DNA of 53,949 nt from a bacterium (GTDB taxonomy: Bacteria > Myxococcota_A > Bradymonadia > UBA7976 > UBA1532). This document shows, in pieces, positions 41,598-49,961 of the stretch (the stretch's first letter is position 1; each line of letters begins with the position of its first letter). A model generated the notes under the pieces. The model was not told the origin of the DNA, made no database searches, and was given only the letters and a program-made list of their open reading frames with translations. The stretch is from positions 1 to 53,949 of the forward strand of contig JAUHXC010000057.1 of NCBI GenBank assembly GCA_030427205.1. The letters are read 5' to 3'. The position numbers and the translations under genes were made by a program.

Positions 41598-42865
41598 CAG
41601 CTCAACCCCGCCAGCGGTCCCGAGCCGGTGCTCGTATCGCCGAAAGTATCGATGTCGATGCCCAGCGCCCGGCAGATGGAGACCAGCAGGTGGCTGTGGC
41701 TCTCGCCGCCCTGGTGCAGGTAGCGGCCGGTCTCGAAGACCCCGCCGCCGGTGAGCACGAAGGGCACGTCGGTGCACACGTGGGCCCGGGGGTCGCCCAT
41801 CTCCTTGGCCCAGAGCACGATGGTCGAGTCGAGCAGGCTGCCGCCTTCGGGATCGGGCGTCGCGTCGAGCATGTCGATCAGCGCGCCGAACTGCTCGGCG
41901 CACCAGCGCTCGGCGGCGACGAAGTCGGCGATCTTGGCCTCTTGATTGTCGCTGGCGTGCGAGAGCGTATGGTGCCCGTCGGTATTGCCGGCCCAGCGGA
42001 AGACGACCGGGCTGATGGTGTGGCTGAACTGCACCGACGCCACGCGGGTCAGCCCGCAGGCCAGCGCCGCGACCGCCAGCCGCATCTGGGTCTCGAGCAG
42101 CTGCGGCCCGTTGTCGTTCTCGCTGCGCGACAGCGGGTCGGGCTCGCCGGGCACCGCGCAGTCGAGCCCCTCGGAGAACAAGCTGCGCTCGACGCTGCGC
42201 AGCCCGGCGAGGTGGGCGTCGAGCTTGATCTGCTCCGGGCGGCCCACCCGGCCGCGCAGGTCGATGAGCTCGTCGCGGGCGAGGTCGATGACGCTCTGCC
42301 GCCGCAGGCGCCGGCGGGCGACGACCTCGTCGCCGCCGAGCAGGTCGGCGAACATGCGCTGATAGGCCCGGCGCGGGTCGGCGTCGGGGTGCACGAACTC
42401 GCCGGCCCGGCGGTAGCTCATCCGGGTCTGTTGCCCGGCGCCCCACAGATCGGTCAGCACCCCGAACTCGAGCGAGGCGAAGGGGTCGTCGCCGCCGATG
42501 CGCCCGGCCACGAACTGGTCGAGGCTGGCCCCGGCGGTGGGCGTGCCCGCGCCGCCGCGGTTGGTCAGCATGGCCGCCATGCCGCCCTCGTGGTTGGTGC
42601 CGGTCTCGATGTCCAGCCCGTCGATGAAGACGAGGTCGTCGCGGCGCCCGGCGAGCGGTTCGAGCACCGAGCCGGGGGTCAATACGAAGTCGCGCTCGCC
42701 GCCCGACGGCCGCCAGTGGCGGTGAATCGTGCCGTTCGGGCTGTGGAAGATCACCAGCCGGCGGGCCCGGTTCTGGGCCCGGGCCGGCCGCGGCGCGATC
42801 AGGTTCACGAAGGGCGCGGCGATCAGCCCCGCGCCCAGCGTCCGCATGAAGTGTCGTCGATGCAC
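41597..42865 (-). CDS. DUF1552 family secreted protein
   Basis: A 422-residue protein of the DUF1552 family, related to DUF1501/sulfatase-like secreted proteins. It starts with a Tat-like signal: MHRRHFMRTLGAGLIAAPFV (RRHFM), ending near ARAQ. Typical blocks are LVIFHSPNGTIHRHWRPSG, DDLVFIDGLDIETGTNHEG, a central SRSENDNGPQLLETQMRL and FSHTISPVVFRWAG, and STIVLWAKEMGDPRAH near the end. It nearly always pairs with a DUF1592 protein, as here (ATGA overlap), so the two probably act together outside the cytoplasm. Enzymatic activity is not established. Confidence 0.88.
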   Translation of the reverse strand: MHRRHFMRTLGAGLIAAPFVNLIAPRPARAQNRARRLVIFHSPNGTIHRHWRPSGGERDFVLTPGSVLEPLAGRRDDLVFIDGLDIETGTNHEGGMAAMLTNRGGAGTPTAGASLDQFVAGRIGGDDPFASLEFGVLTDLWGAGQQTRMSYRRAGEFVHPDADPRRAYQRMFADLLGGDEVVARRRLRRQSVIDLARDELIDLRGRVGRPEQIKLDAHLAGLRSVERSLFSEGLDCAVPGEPDPLSRSENDNGPQLLETQMRLAVAALACGLTRVASVQFSHTISPVVFRWAGNTDGHHTLSHASDNQEAKIADFVAAERWCAEQFGALIDMLDATPDPEGGSLLDSTIVLWAKEMGDPRAHVCTDVPFVLTGGGVFETGRYLHQGGESHSHLLVSICRALGIDIDTFGDTSTGSGPLAGLS

Positions 42866-42968
42866 TGTGTGCCCCTGTACGTGCGGGTACCTGGGCTACG
42901 TGAACAGAGACAGACGTATCAAAGCAATAGTAATGTTAGAATACCTGTTCTCTGCTGCCTGCTGTCTG
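42866..42968. promoter_or_regulatory. AT-rich promoter region of the DUF1552-DUF1592 pair
   Basis: In this 103-base gap, 42900-42950 is strikingly AT-rich for the genome (ATCAAAGCAATAGTAATG). On the minus strand TATTCT and TACTAT are candidate -10 boxes for the DUF1552 gene, without a convincing -35. A 9-base TGTTAGAAT on the plus strand is shared with the motif at 53903. Confidence 0.4.
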
Positions 42969-43724
42969 CTACCTCCGCCGCCGGATGCGGCGGGCGCAGC
43001 TCCTCGCGACGCCGCGCGCGATGCCGGCCAACGTCACCGGCACGACCGTCAGCAGGCCGTGGCCCCGCGCGTAGTCGGGGTTGGCCTCGATGTACGTCGC
43101 CGCCTGGGCGCTGATCCGGCGCGGCGCGGGGCAGTCACGGGTGATCCAGCCGATGTCGAAGACGCCGTCGCCGACCGCGCGCATGCCCAGGGAATCGGCC
43201 AGCGCGGCCATGAAGCGGCGGACTGCGGGGCCGGCCTCGGGCATGATCCAGCGCTGCGGCGCGGCCCGGGAGAGCGCGACGAACGACGACGGGTGCACCG
43301 GGCAGCAGACGAAGTACAGCGGCCGTCGACCGGCGCGCAGGCGCGCCCGGGCGAAGCAGGCGATGGCGAAGGGGCGGTAGTCCGCGAGGCGGCGCCACGC
43401 GGGCTCGAAGCCGGCTTCCATGCGCACGACGGCGATGGGCTGGCCCGCGTGGGCCACCTCGTAGACATGGAACGCCACATAGCCCCGGGCCACCCCGTCG
43501 GTATCGCGCTGCACGAGGATGCGGGTCCAGGCGGCCGGGCTCTCGACGACGTAGGCGGCGAAGCTGGCCCGGTCGACGCCGGCGAAGATGCGGCAGTGGC
43601 AGGCGTAGAGCTCGTCGAGCAGGCGCTCGCGGGCGGCGGCCGTCAGGCGGCTCGGGTCGATGACCTGCCGGCTGAGACAGGCGGCGGGCAGACGGGCGGC
43701 GTCGACGCGGGGGATGGCGCGCAT
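42969..43724 (-). CDS. Hypothetical protein, possibly GNAT-like acyltransferase
   Basis: A 251-residue protein; the ATG giving MRAIPRVDAARLPAAC follows CCAGGAGC. The N-terminal half has alternating hydrophobic strands and a segment GVARGYVAFHVYEVAHAG followed by AVVRMEAGFEP. This recalls the central strands of GNAT-like N-acyltransferases, but I see no clear acetyl-CoA-binding Q/RxxGxG/A motif. The C-terminus is basic (GIARGVARSCARRIRRRR). No signal peptide. It is divergent from the malate synthase-like gene across a region with a very long inverted repeat. Function is unknown. Confidence 0.55.
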   Translation of the reverse strand: MRAIPRVDAARLPAACLSRQVIDPSRLTAAARERLLDELYACHCRIFAGVDRASFAAYVVESPAAWTRILVQRDTDGVARGYVAFHVYEVAHAGQPIAVVRMEAGFEPAWRRLADYRPFAIACFARARLRAGRRPLYFVCCPVHPSSFVALSRAAPQRWIMPEAGPAVRRFMAALADSLGMRAVGDGVFDIGWITRDCPAPRRISAQAATYIEANPDYARGHGLLTVVPVTLAGIARGVARSCARRIRRRR

Positions 43725-43842
43725 GGGCTGTGCTCCTGGCATCGGGTCGGGGTGCGCAGGGGGGATGTGCAGCCGCCGTGCCAGGGGGAGGCGCCGCCGA
43801 GATGCCCGCAGAATGGCCCGGCGGGCGCTGCGCGGGCCGTAT

Positions 43843-43888
43843 TCGAGCGCACGGCGGACTGTCTGCGGACCGTCCGCCGTGCGCTCGA
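43843..43888. promoter_or_regulatory. Long perfect inverted repeat (17-bp arms) in a divergent promoter region
   Basis: TCGAGCGCACGGCGGAC (43843-43859) is exactly complementary to GTCCGCCGTGCGCTCGA (43872-43888), with a 12-base centre TGTCTGCGGACC. It lies 50 bases before the malate synthase-like start. A second repeat GGCCCG/CGGGCC lies just upstream (43815-43838). It may be a regulator site or a leader RNA hairpin. Confidence 0.65.
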
Positions 43889-43937
43889 CGGCCGCGCCGA
43901 TCTTGCACCGCTCGGAGGGTCGGCCTACGTTCCGGGC

Positions 43938-46010
43938 ATGCAGCAGACATCCGACATGCCCCCGACCCGTATCGCCGACTACGCCGCGTTCATCCCCGAA
44001 CCGCTGCGCGCCGCCCTCGCCGCGGCGGCCGAGCCGGTCGCGGCGGTGCCCGGCCTGTCGATCGCGCCCGGCCTGCGCGCGCGGTTCCCCGACGTCGAGA
44101 CCGACGCGGCGCTGTCATTGGTGGTGGCGGTGCACCGGGCGGTGTGCGCCGAGCTGAACGCGGTGCTCGCCCGCCGACGCGCGGTGCGCGCCTTCATCGA
44201 TCGCGAGACGCTGCCCCTCGTCGAGAAGAACCGCGGCCGCGCCATCGACGACCCGGACTACGCCACCGTCATCGGCCTGCGCGACGCCGACGGGCAGGTG
44301 GTCGTCGGGCCGAGCGGCGCGCCGGCGCCCGAGCGGCCCAAGGTCGAGGTGCCGCCCTGGCTCGAGGGCGAGCAGATCACGCTCTTCGGCCCGCCCGACA
44401 GCGCGCGCATGGCGATCAACGCGATGAACGCGCTGCACCGCATCCCGCCCGACGAGCCGCGGATCGTCGCGTCGCTGGTCGAGATGTCGAGCCAGGTGCC
44501 CCGCTGGGGGGCCGACGACGAAGACAGCCAGACGCCGCTGATGGAGCGGCTGCTCGACGCCTCGCGCAACCTGATCGGGTGCTACGCCGGCACGCTGAGC
44601 GTCGACACCGAGCGCAAAGCCTATCGCCTCGCCGACGAGGGGCGCGCGCTGCCCATCAAGCGCATCCCGGGGCTGTGGCTGCCCGACGGGCATCACCTGC
44701 TCGACGGCCACCCGCTGCCGCTGCACCTCTACGACTTCGTCAGCCACGTCTGGCACAACCGCAAGCGACCGCGGGCGATGGTCTTCTACGTGCCCAAGCT
44801 CGAGGACGCGCGCGAGGCGGCCTACGTGCGCCGGCTGATCGAGGTGACCAGCGCCGCCGTGCGCGCGAAGGACCCCGACTGCCCGCCGTGGACCGTCAAG
44901 GTGCTGTGTGTCTTCGAGAACCCGCGGGCGATCTTCCGCATCCGTGAGATCGCCGCCGCGCTCGGGCCGCACTTCGTCGGCGGCAGCCTGGGCTGGCACG
45001 ACTTCCTGGCCGGCGCGGCGCGGCTCTTCCGCCACGATCCGGGCTATCGCATCCCGGTCAAGGCCGACCCCGACATCGTCGTCAACCACATCAAGGAGAG
45101 CCACCTCGTGCTGTCCGAGGCGATGCACGACATCGGCGGGCTGGCCATCGGCGGCATGTACGGGGTGCTCTTCGAAGACGGCGACCCCGCGTCGTACGCG
45201 GCGAGCATGGTCGGCTTCGTGCGCGACGTGATCACCCAGATGAAGCGCGGCCTCGACGGCTTCTGGGTGGCCCATCCCGACTTCGTGCGCCCGGGCATCG
45301 CGCTGGTCGAGGCCTGGCGCCGGGTCGAGCACGGCCGCCCCGACGACCTCGAGGCGCTGATCCGGGCGCTGGTGCCCGATCCGGCCGCCTGCGAGCCGCT
45401 GCTCGACTTCGTGCGCGGCCCCGACGTGCCCGGGCTCGAGCCCGACGACCCGGCTTATCCGCGGGCGCTGCTCGCCGCCGACATCGCGGTGTCGGACGTC
45501 ATCGCCAATCACGACCCCGAAGAGGTGCGCTACAACGTCTTCCAGGCGCTGCAGTATCTGGCGTCGTGGCTCGACGGCGTCGGCTGCGTCGCCCTGCCCG
45601 CGGCCCTGCGCGACGCCGAGGGGCGGCGGGTCGCGGTGCGCATCATGGACGATCTGGCCACCACCGAGCGCTCCCGCTGGGAGCTGTGGGCCGAGCTGCA
45701 CCACGGGCGGGTCTCGCGGGCGATGTTCGAGCGCATCCTGGCCGAAGAGATCACGTTCATTCAGGGCGGCGACGCCTCCGGAGACGGCACCCGCCGGGTG
45801 CACGTGAAGTGGGCTGGCCCCGTGGCCCGCTGGTACCCCATCGCGGTGCGCTTGCTGCGGCAGCTGGTGCTCGACCCCCAGCCGGTGGAGAGCGCGCCCG
45901 AGCTGCTGCTGCCGTTCACCTTCGACGTCGTGCGCGAGGCCGACGACCCGTGGGCGGCGGCCTGCGCGCTGTGCCCGGGCCACTTCTCGGTCGACCATGC
46001 GGGGGCCTGA
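43938..46010 (+). CDS. Divergent malate synthase
   Basis: A 690-residue protein with the full pattern of malate synthase, which condenses glyoxylate and acetyl-CoA to malate. Blocks in order: RIPGLWLPDGHHLLDGHPLP then LYDFVSHVWHN, MVFYVPKLEDAREAAYVRRL, VKVLCVFENPRAIFRI with metal-ligand E327, GSLGWHDF with D355, HDIGGLAIGGM, DGFWVAHPDFV, and YLASWLDGVGCVALPAAL. Last comes MDDLATTERSRWELW, in which D572 matches the catalytic base of MEDAATAE in malate synthase A. It is longer than form A (about 530), with extra N-terminal sequence and loops. One Arg of the RPRG substrate motif is replaced (KRIPG), so specificity may differ. No isocitrate lyase is nearby. Allantoin breakdown genes 4 kb away could supply glyoxylate. 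Confidence 0.85.
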   Translation: MQQTSDMPPTRIADYAAFIPEPLRAALAAAAEPVAAVPGLSIAPGLRARFPDVETDAALSLVVAVHRAVCAELNAVLARRRAVRAFIDRETLPLVEKNRGRAIDDPDYATVIGLRDADGQVVVGPSGAPAPERPKVEVPPWLEGEQITLFGPPDSARMAINAMNALHRIPPDEPRIVASLVEMSSQVPRWGADDEDSQTPLMERLLDASRNLIGCYAGTLSVDTERKAYRLADEGRALPIKRIPGLWLPDGHHLLDGHPLPLHLYDFVSHVWHNRKRPRAMVFYVPKLEDAREAAYVRRLIEVTSAAVRAKDPDCPPWTVKVLCVFENPRAIFRIREIAAALGPHFVGGSLGWHDFLAGAARLFRHDPGYRIPVKADPDIVVNHIKESHLVLSEAMHDIGGLAIGGMYGVLFEDGDPASYAASMVGFVRDVITQMKRGLDGFWVAHPDFVRPGIALVEAWRRVEHGRPDDLEALIRALVPDPAACEPLLDFVRGPDVPGLEPDDPAYPRALLAADIAVSDVIANHDPEEVRYNVFQALQYLASWLDGVGCVALPAALRDAEGRRVAVRIMDDLATTERSRWELWAELHHGRVSRAMFERILAEEITFIQGGDASGDGTRRVHVKWAGPVARWYPIAVRLLRQLVLDPQPVESAPELLLPFTFDVVREADDPWAAACALCPGHFSVDHAGA

Positions 46011-46011
46011 C

Positions 46012-47670
46012 ATGGGGCGCGTGCTGGTGGCGTTGGCGGGGCTGATCGGCGGTCTCGTCGGCTGCGCGGGCGAGTCGGCGGATGGCGCAGACGCCCTCGC
46101 GCCCGACGTCGCCGTGGTCCTGGCGGACGCGGCGCCCACCGACGGCGGCTCAGACGCCGCGCCGGATGGCGGCGTCGACGGCATGGTGGTCGACGCGACG
46201 TCACCCGATCGGGCGATCGACGCCGCGCCGCCCGCCGACCGGGACGGCGATCGGGTGCCCGACGCCGAAGACGCCTTCCCCGATGACCCCGGTGAGTGGT
46301 CCGACGGCGACGGCGACGGCGTCGGCGACAATACCGACCCCTTCCCCAACGACCCGACGGAGTGGGCCGACCGCGACGTGGACGGCATCGGCGACAATGA
46401 AGACGTCGACGACGACGCCGACGGCATCCCCGACGACGAAGAGCGGGTCTACGGCGACGACTGCGCGCTGTCGGACCCCTGGCTGGCCGATACGGACGGC
46501 GACGGCATCGAAGACGGGGCCGATCCTTATCCCCGCGACCCGTTTCCCGAGTTCATGGTGCGCCGCAACGAGGCCAATACCATCGATCTCTTCCTCAGCG
46601 AGCGGGACGGCACCTTCCGCCCGGCGGTGCCCGTGGGGCGGGTGGTCGAGGTCGACGGCGCGCCGGCGACCTACGGCAGCTTCTCGGTGGGCGACTTCGA
46701 CGGCGACGGCATCATGGACTTCCTCGCCCAGTCATCCCCCGACGCCATGGGCCAGCGGCTGACGTGGCTCTTCGTGCGCGACGACAAAGAAGACGAGTTC
46801 ATCCAGCGGCTGCTCGGGCCCACCGACGCGCTGCTCAACGGGGTCGTCGCCGACCTCGACGGCGACTTCGACTTCGACATCGCCCGCTTCGAGATCCGCC
46901 GCGACGGCAACGTGGCCGGCGGCGCGCTGCGGGTCTACCTCAACAACGGCCTGCGCTTCGCCGACTGCCCGGTGGGCGCCGCCGAGGCCGACGGCTGCTT
47001 CTTCACCGCGCTGCCGCCGCAGGACGTCACCCCGACCGTCGGCGGGCAGTGGATCGCCCGCGGCGCGTTTCAGGCGGTCGACCTCGACCCGGAGAACGGC
47101 GGGCACGTCGACCTCACGCTGACGACCTACGCCTCGGGGGGCAACGCCGCCACCCGGGTCTTCACCCTGTTCGGACGCGGCGACGGCACCTTCGAGGCGC
47201 CCGCGCTGCAGTTCGTGCACAACGAAGCCCGTCAGCACGCGCCGGCCAATACGGTGATATTCGCCGACTTCGACGGCGACGGCGTGGGCGACGTCTGCCT
47301 CGGCTTCGACGACGACGGCCGCGCCGGCGAAGGCTGGACCTGGTTCGGGGTGGGGGACGGCACGTTCTTCCCCAACCCGATCAGCGCCGTCGACCTCAAC
47401 CCGGCCGACGCCCGGGAGCAGGCCGGCGGCGAGACCTTGGGCCGCACCTCGAGCGGGCGCACCTTCGACTTCGACTTCGACGGCAACATGGATCTGATCG
47501 TCGGCTACAACCACGCCTCCTACGGCGCGCCCGGGCAGACCCGGCTTTACCGTGGCACGGGCAACGGCACCTTCGGCCCCGAGTTCATCGTGATCGGCCT
47601 GGAGAGCACCGCCGCCCACGCGTTCGCCATTCCCCAGCGGCGCTGCTCGCAGTTCGCGGTGCGGCGGTAG
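46012..47670 (+). CDS. Lipoprotein with calcium-loop repeats and FG-GAP/VCBS repeats
   Basis: A 552-residue lipoprotein (MGRVLVALAGLIGGL, lipobox VGC) one base after the malate synthase-like stop. After an Ala/Asp linker, residues ~78-165 hold thrombospondin type 3-like calcium loops (DRDGDRVPDAEDAFPDDP, DGDGDGVGDNTDPFPNDP). The remainder contains FG-GAP/VCBS repeats of an integrin-alpha-like propeller, each with a DxDGD loop: GDFDGDGIMDFLAQ, ADLDGDFDFDIARF, ADFDGDGVGDVCLGF, DFDFDGNMDLIVGY. It is probably surface-exposed and calcium-stabilised, with an adhesive or scaffolding role by analogy. The close spacing to an unrelated metabolic gene suggests shared transcription rather than shared function. 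Confidence 0.83.
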   Translation: MGRVLVALAGLIGGLVGCAGESADGADALAPDVAVVLADAAPTDGGSDAAPDGGVDGMVVDATSPDRAIDAAPPADRDGDRVPDAEDAFPDDPGEWSDGDGDGVGDNTDPFPNDPTEWADRDVDGIGDNEDVDDDADGIPDDEERVYGDDCALSDPWLADTDGDGIEDGADPYPRDPFPEFMVRRNEANTIDLFLSERDGTFRPAVPVGRVVEVDGAPATYGSFSVGDFDGDGIMDFLAQSSPDAMGQRLTWLFVRDDKEDEFIQRLLGPTDALLNGVVADLDGDFDFDIARFEIRRDGNVAGGALRVYLNNGLRFADCPVGAAEADGCFFTALPPQDVTPTVGGQWIARGAFQAVDLDPENGGHVDLTLTTYASGGNAATRVFTLFGRGDGTFEAPALQFVHNEARQHAPANTVIFADFDGDGVGDVCLGFDDDGRAGEGWTWFGVGDGTFFPNPISAVDLNPADAREQAGGETLGRTSSGRTFDFDFDGNMDLIVGYNHASYGAPGQTRLYRGTGNGTFGPEFIVIGLESTAAHAFAIPQRRCSQFAVRR

Positions 47671-47685
47671 GCGCGTCGCCCGCGC

Positions 47686-48423
47686 TCAGCCGCCGAGCGC
47701 GGTAAAGCGGCGGCGCAGCGTCTGGGCGTCCGTATCCAGCCCGGCCTCGCCCTCGCCGTCACCCTCTCCCGCGCTGTCACCCTCGCCCGCGCTGCCACCC
47801 TCGCCCGCGCCGCGCGGCGCCAGTCGGTTCACCAGCTCGGCCAGCGGGCGCAGGAAGGCGTCGCGCTCCACGTCGACGTGGGCCCCCGGGCCGATGACAT
47901 CCAGCAGATCGAGCGCCGTCGTGCGCGCCTCGGCTACGCGGCCGTCTTCGGCCAGCAAGACCGCCAGACACAGCAGCGCCCTGGCCAGCGGCCCCTGCCA
48001 GCGGGCGGGCTCCTGCTCGGCCAGCCGGCCGTGAAGCTCGACCGACTCGGCCAGGGTCGGCAGGGCCGACGGCGGATCGACCACCATCTGAACCGCGCCC
48101 AGCATCGACAGATCGAGCGCGATCGCGGTGGCGTCGCCGGCGGGGGAGGGGGCCTCGCGGCGGTAGCGGATGGCGTCGACCAGGGTCGGCACCGCGCGGG
48201 TCATGCCGGCAGCGGCCTGCGCGTGGCCCAGGCGCGACAGGCTCTCGGCCAGCCCCGCGGTCAGCTCCGCCCCGCCGCCTTCGGCGAAGTGCAGGCCGCG
48301 CCAGCCCGCGGCGGCCGTGGCCAGCGCGTCGAGGGCGTCGCGGGGCGCGGCCCGGCCCTGACTCGTCGCGGCCACCAGCCGGGCGGCGGCGGCGTCCAGC
48401 AGGCGTGGGTGGGGCGAAGCCAT
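47686..48423 (-). CDS. Hypothetical helical (TPR-like) protein
   Basis: A 245-residue soluble protein. It is nearly all helical, with repeated ~35-residue helix pairs (GLAESLSRLGHAQAAAG, LARALLCLAVLLAEDGRVA) suggestive of a degenerate TPR solenoid. Near the C-terminus a low-complexity segment repeats SAGEGD/GEG before TLRRRFTALGG. I used the ATG giving MASPHPRLLDAAAA; a TTG 36 bases upstream would extend it. It lies 45 bases downstream of the AlkC-like gene on the same strand. Function is unknown. Confidence 0.6.
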   Translation of the reverse strand: MASPHPRLLDAAAARLVAATSQGRAAPRDALDALATAAAGWRGLHFAEGGGAELTAGLAESLSRLGHAQAAAGMTRAVPTLVDAIRYRREAPSPAGDATAIALDLSMLGAVQMVVDPPSALPTLAESVELHGRLAEQEPARWQGPLARALLCLAVLLAEDGRVAEARTTALDLLDVIGPGAHVDVERDAFLRPLAELVNRLAPRGAGEGGSAGEGDSAGEGDGEGEAGLDTDAQTLRRRFTALGG

Positions 48424-48468
48424 CCGATTCAGCTTGGGCGCGGGCGAAGGGCTGATCAAGGCGATCGC

Positions 48469-49593
48469 TCAGGTGAGGTCGAAGTCGACGCCGCCGCCGA
48501 CGACGCCGTTGACCCGGATCTCGATGCGGTGCACGCCCGGGTAGTGGGTGCGGGTGCTCACCGCGCGGAAGTCGTGATGCCGGGTCACGCTGCGCTGCTC
48601 GCCCGCGGCCAGCGTCATGTCGCCCACCGAGTAGGCCTTGACCCCGCGCTTGCCGCTCTTGAGCACCCGGTGCAGCAGATAGTCGACCCGCAGCGCGGTC
48701 GGCTCGGCCTCGTGACTGTGCAGTTCGAAGTGAAAGGGCAGCTTCTCCCCCCGGGCCACCGCCGCGTCGGCGCCGAGACCGACGACGGAGACATTGGCCG
48801 GCGGCCGTCCGATGAGCGTGAGCGCCCGGGTATCGGCGGCCTTGAGCAGCGTGCGCAGACCGTGGCGGATGACCCACGCGCGGTCGGCGAGCGGCTCGCC
48901 GTCGCCCCGCCAGCGCCGGGCGAGCGCCAGCGCCGCGTCGGGGTTGTCTTTGCAGACGTCGTTGAGGTGATTGGCCACCGATCGCCGCACGTAGAGCTGC
49001 GGGTCGTCCACCAGCCGGTCGATCAGCGCCAGCCCGCGCTGCGGATCGGCCACGGATGGTGTCAGCCGGATGCCCCACGGCAGGCGCGGACGGGTGCCCT
49101 CGCTGGCCAGCCGTCGGCGGTGGACGTCGCTGTGCCCGGCCCAGCCCTCGACGGCCGCCCAGGCCGCGTCTGGATGGCGCAGCAGGAAGGGGCGGATGGC
49201 GAACTCCGCCGACATGCGCCCCGTCATCTCGCCCAGCGCGGGCAGCGCGCGCGCGGGGTCGTCGATGCCGTGGCGTGCGACATAGCGCAGCATCGGCCAC
49301 GCGGCGAACCCGCGCAGGCCGCTGTCATCGGCTTCGGCGTCGGGCGCGTCGGGATCCGCCGGCGCGCCGAGGGTGGCCAGCAGAATCTGCACGGCCTCGG
49401 CGAATGGCGGCAGGTGCGCGGCGAGCGCGTCGGCGACGTGCACCACCCGGGCCTTGAGCTCGAGCGCGTCGAGGCCGCCCAGCGCCGCTTGCTCGAACGC
49501 ATCGCGGGAGAAGGCGCCGCCCGCCGCCCGGGCGGTCGCGTCGGCGATGCGGGAGATGGCCGCGGGGCCGAGTCGATTCTTGAAGGGCTCCAT
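48469..49593 (-). CDS. AlkC-type DNA glycosylase (HEAT-like repeats plus C-terminal Ig-like domain)
   Basis: A 374-residue protein of the AlkC/AlkD superfamily, DNA glycosylases that remove N3-alkylated purines. It opens with MEPFKNRLGPAAISRIAD, the typical AlkC start. HEAT-like helical repeats follow, with RHPDAAWAAVEGWAGHSD, HRRRLASEGTRPRLPWG and DPQLYVRRSVANHLNDVCKD, all highly characteristic of AlkC. The last ~95 residues form a beta-rich domain (LPFHFELHSHEAEPTALRVD, SVTRHHDFRAVSTRTHYPG) matching the Ig-like domain of the Pseudomonas-type AlkC. An ATG four codons upstream is also possible. It may be co-transcribed with the TPR-like gene. Confidence 0.88.
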   Translation of the reverse strand: MEPFKNRLGPAAISRIADATARAAGGAFSRDAFEQAALGGLDALELKARVVHVADALAAHLPPFAEAVQILLATLGAPADPDAPDAEADDSGLRGFAAWPMLRYVARHGIDDPARALPALGEMTGRMSAEFAIRPFLLRHPDAAWAAVEGWAGHSDVHRRRLASEGTRPRLPWGIRLTPSVADPQRGLALIDRLVDDPQLYVRRSVANHLNDVCKDNPDAALALARRWRGDGEPLADRAWVIRHGLRTLLKAADTRALTLIGRPPANVSVVGLGADAAVARGEKLPFHFELHSHEAEPTALRVDYLLHRVLKSGKRGVKAYSVGDMTLAAGEQRSVTRHHDFRAVSTRTHYPGVHRIEIRVNGVVGGGVDFDLT

Positions 49594-49771
49594 GCACGGC
49601 AGCATGCCGGCATACTGAACGGGTGTAAAGTGCCGAGTGCGGGTCTCCAGCGCCCTCTTCGGGCTGGAGCCGCGCGCCGTGGGCGGCCACGGATCACCTC
49701 TTGCACACCATTCGGGCGTCCATCACCACCGGTCGCCCGCGCGGCGGCCCATCAACCGCTCGGAGGAACCC

Positions 49772-49957
49772 ATGAACTTCGCCATCTACACCGTCGGCCT
49801 GCTGCTGCTCACCGGCGCGGTCTCCTTCGGCCTCAGCCAGGCCGGGCTCTCGCTGATGTGGGTCGGCGTCGTGGCCCTGGCCATGCTCGGCGCCGGCATC
49901 ATGGTCGCCGTCGGCAAGACCGATCCCGGTCAGCAGGAGTCGGAGCAGGCGTCCTGA
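49772..49957 (+). CDS. Small membrane protein
   Basis: A 61-residue protein with a strong ribosome-binding site (CGGAGGA, seven bases before ATG) and two hydrophobic helices (FAIYTVGLLLLTGAVSFGL and LMWVGVVALAMLGAGIMVAV) joined by a short SQAGLS turn, then a charged tail KTDPGQQESEQAS. It is most likely a small inner-membrane protein of unknown role. It is convergent with the TrmB-like gene, four bases apart. Confidence 0.7.
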   Translation: MNFAIYTVGLLLLTGAVSFGLSQAGLSLMWVGVVALAMLGAGIMVAVGKTDPGQQESEQAS

Positions 49958-49961
49958 CGGG

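Noticed and set aside
42920..42945. Third copy of the 2179/53903 motif
   Set aside because: Only the TGTTAGAAT core and a CAAAG upstream agree. The rest differs and its orientation does not fit a gene start, so it was not listed as a copy.
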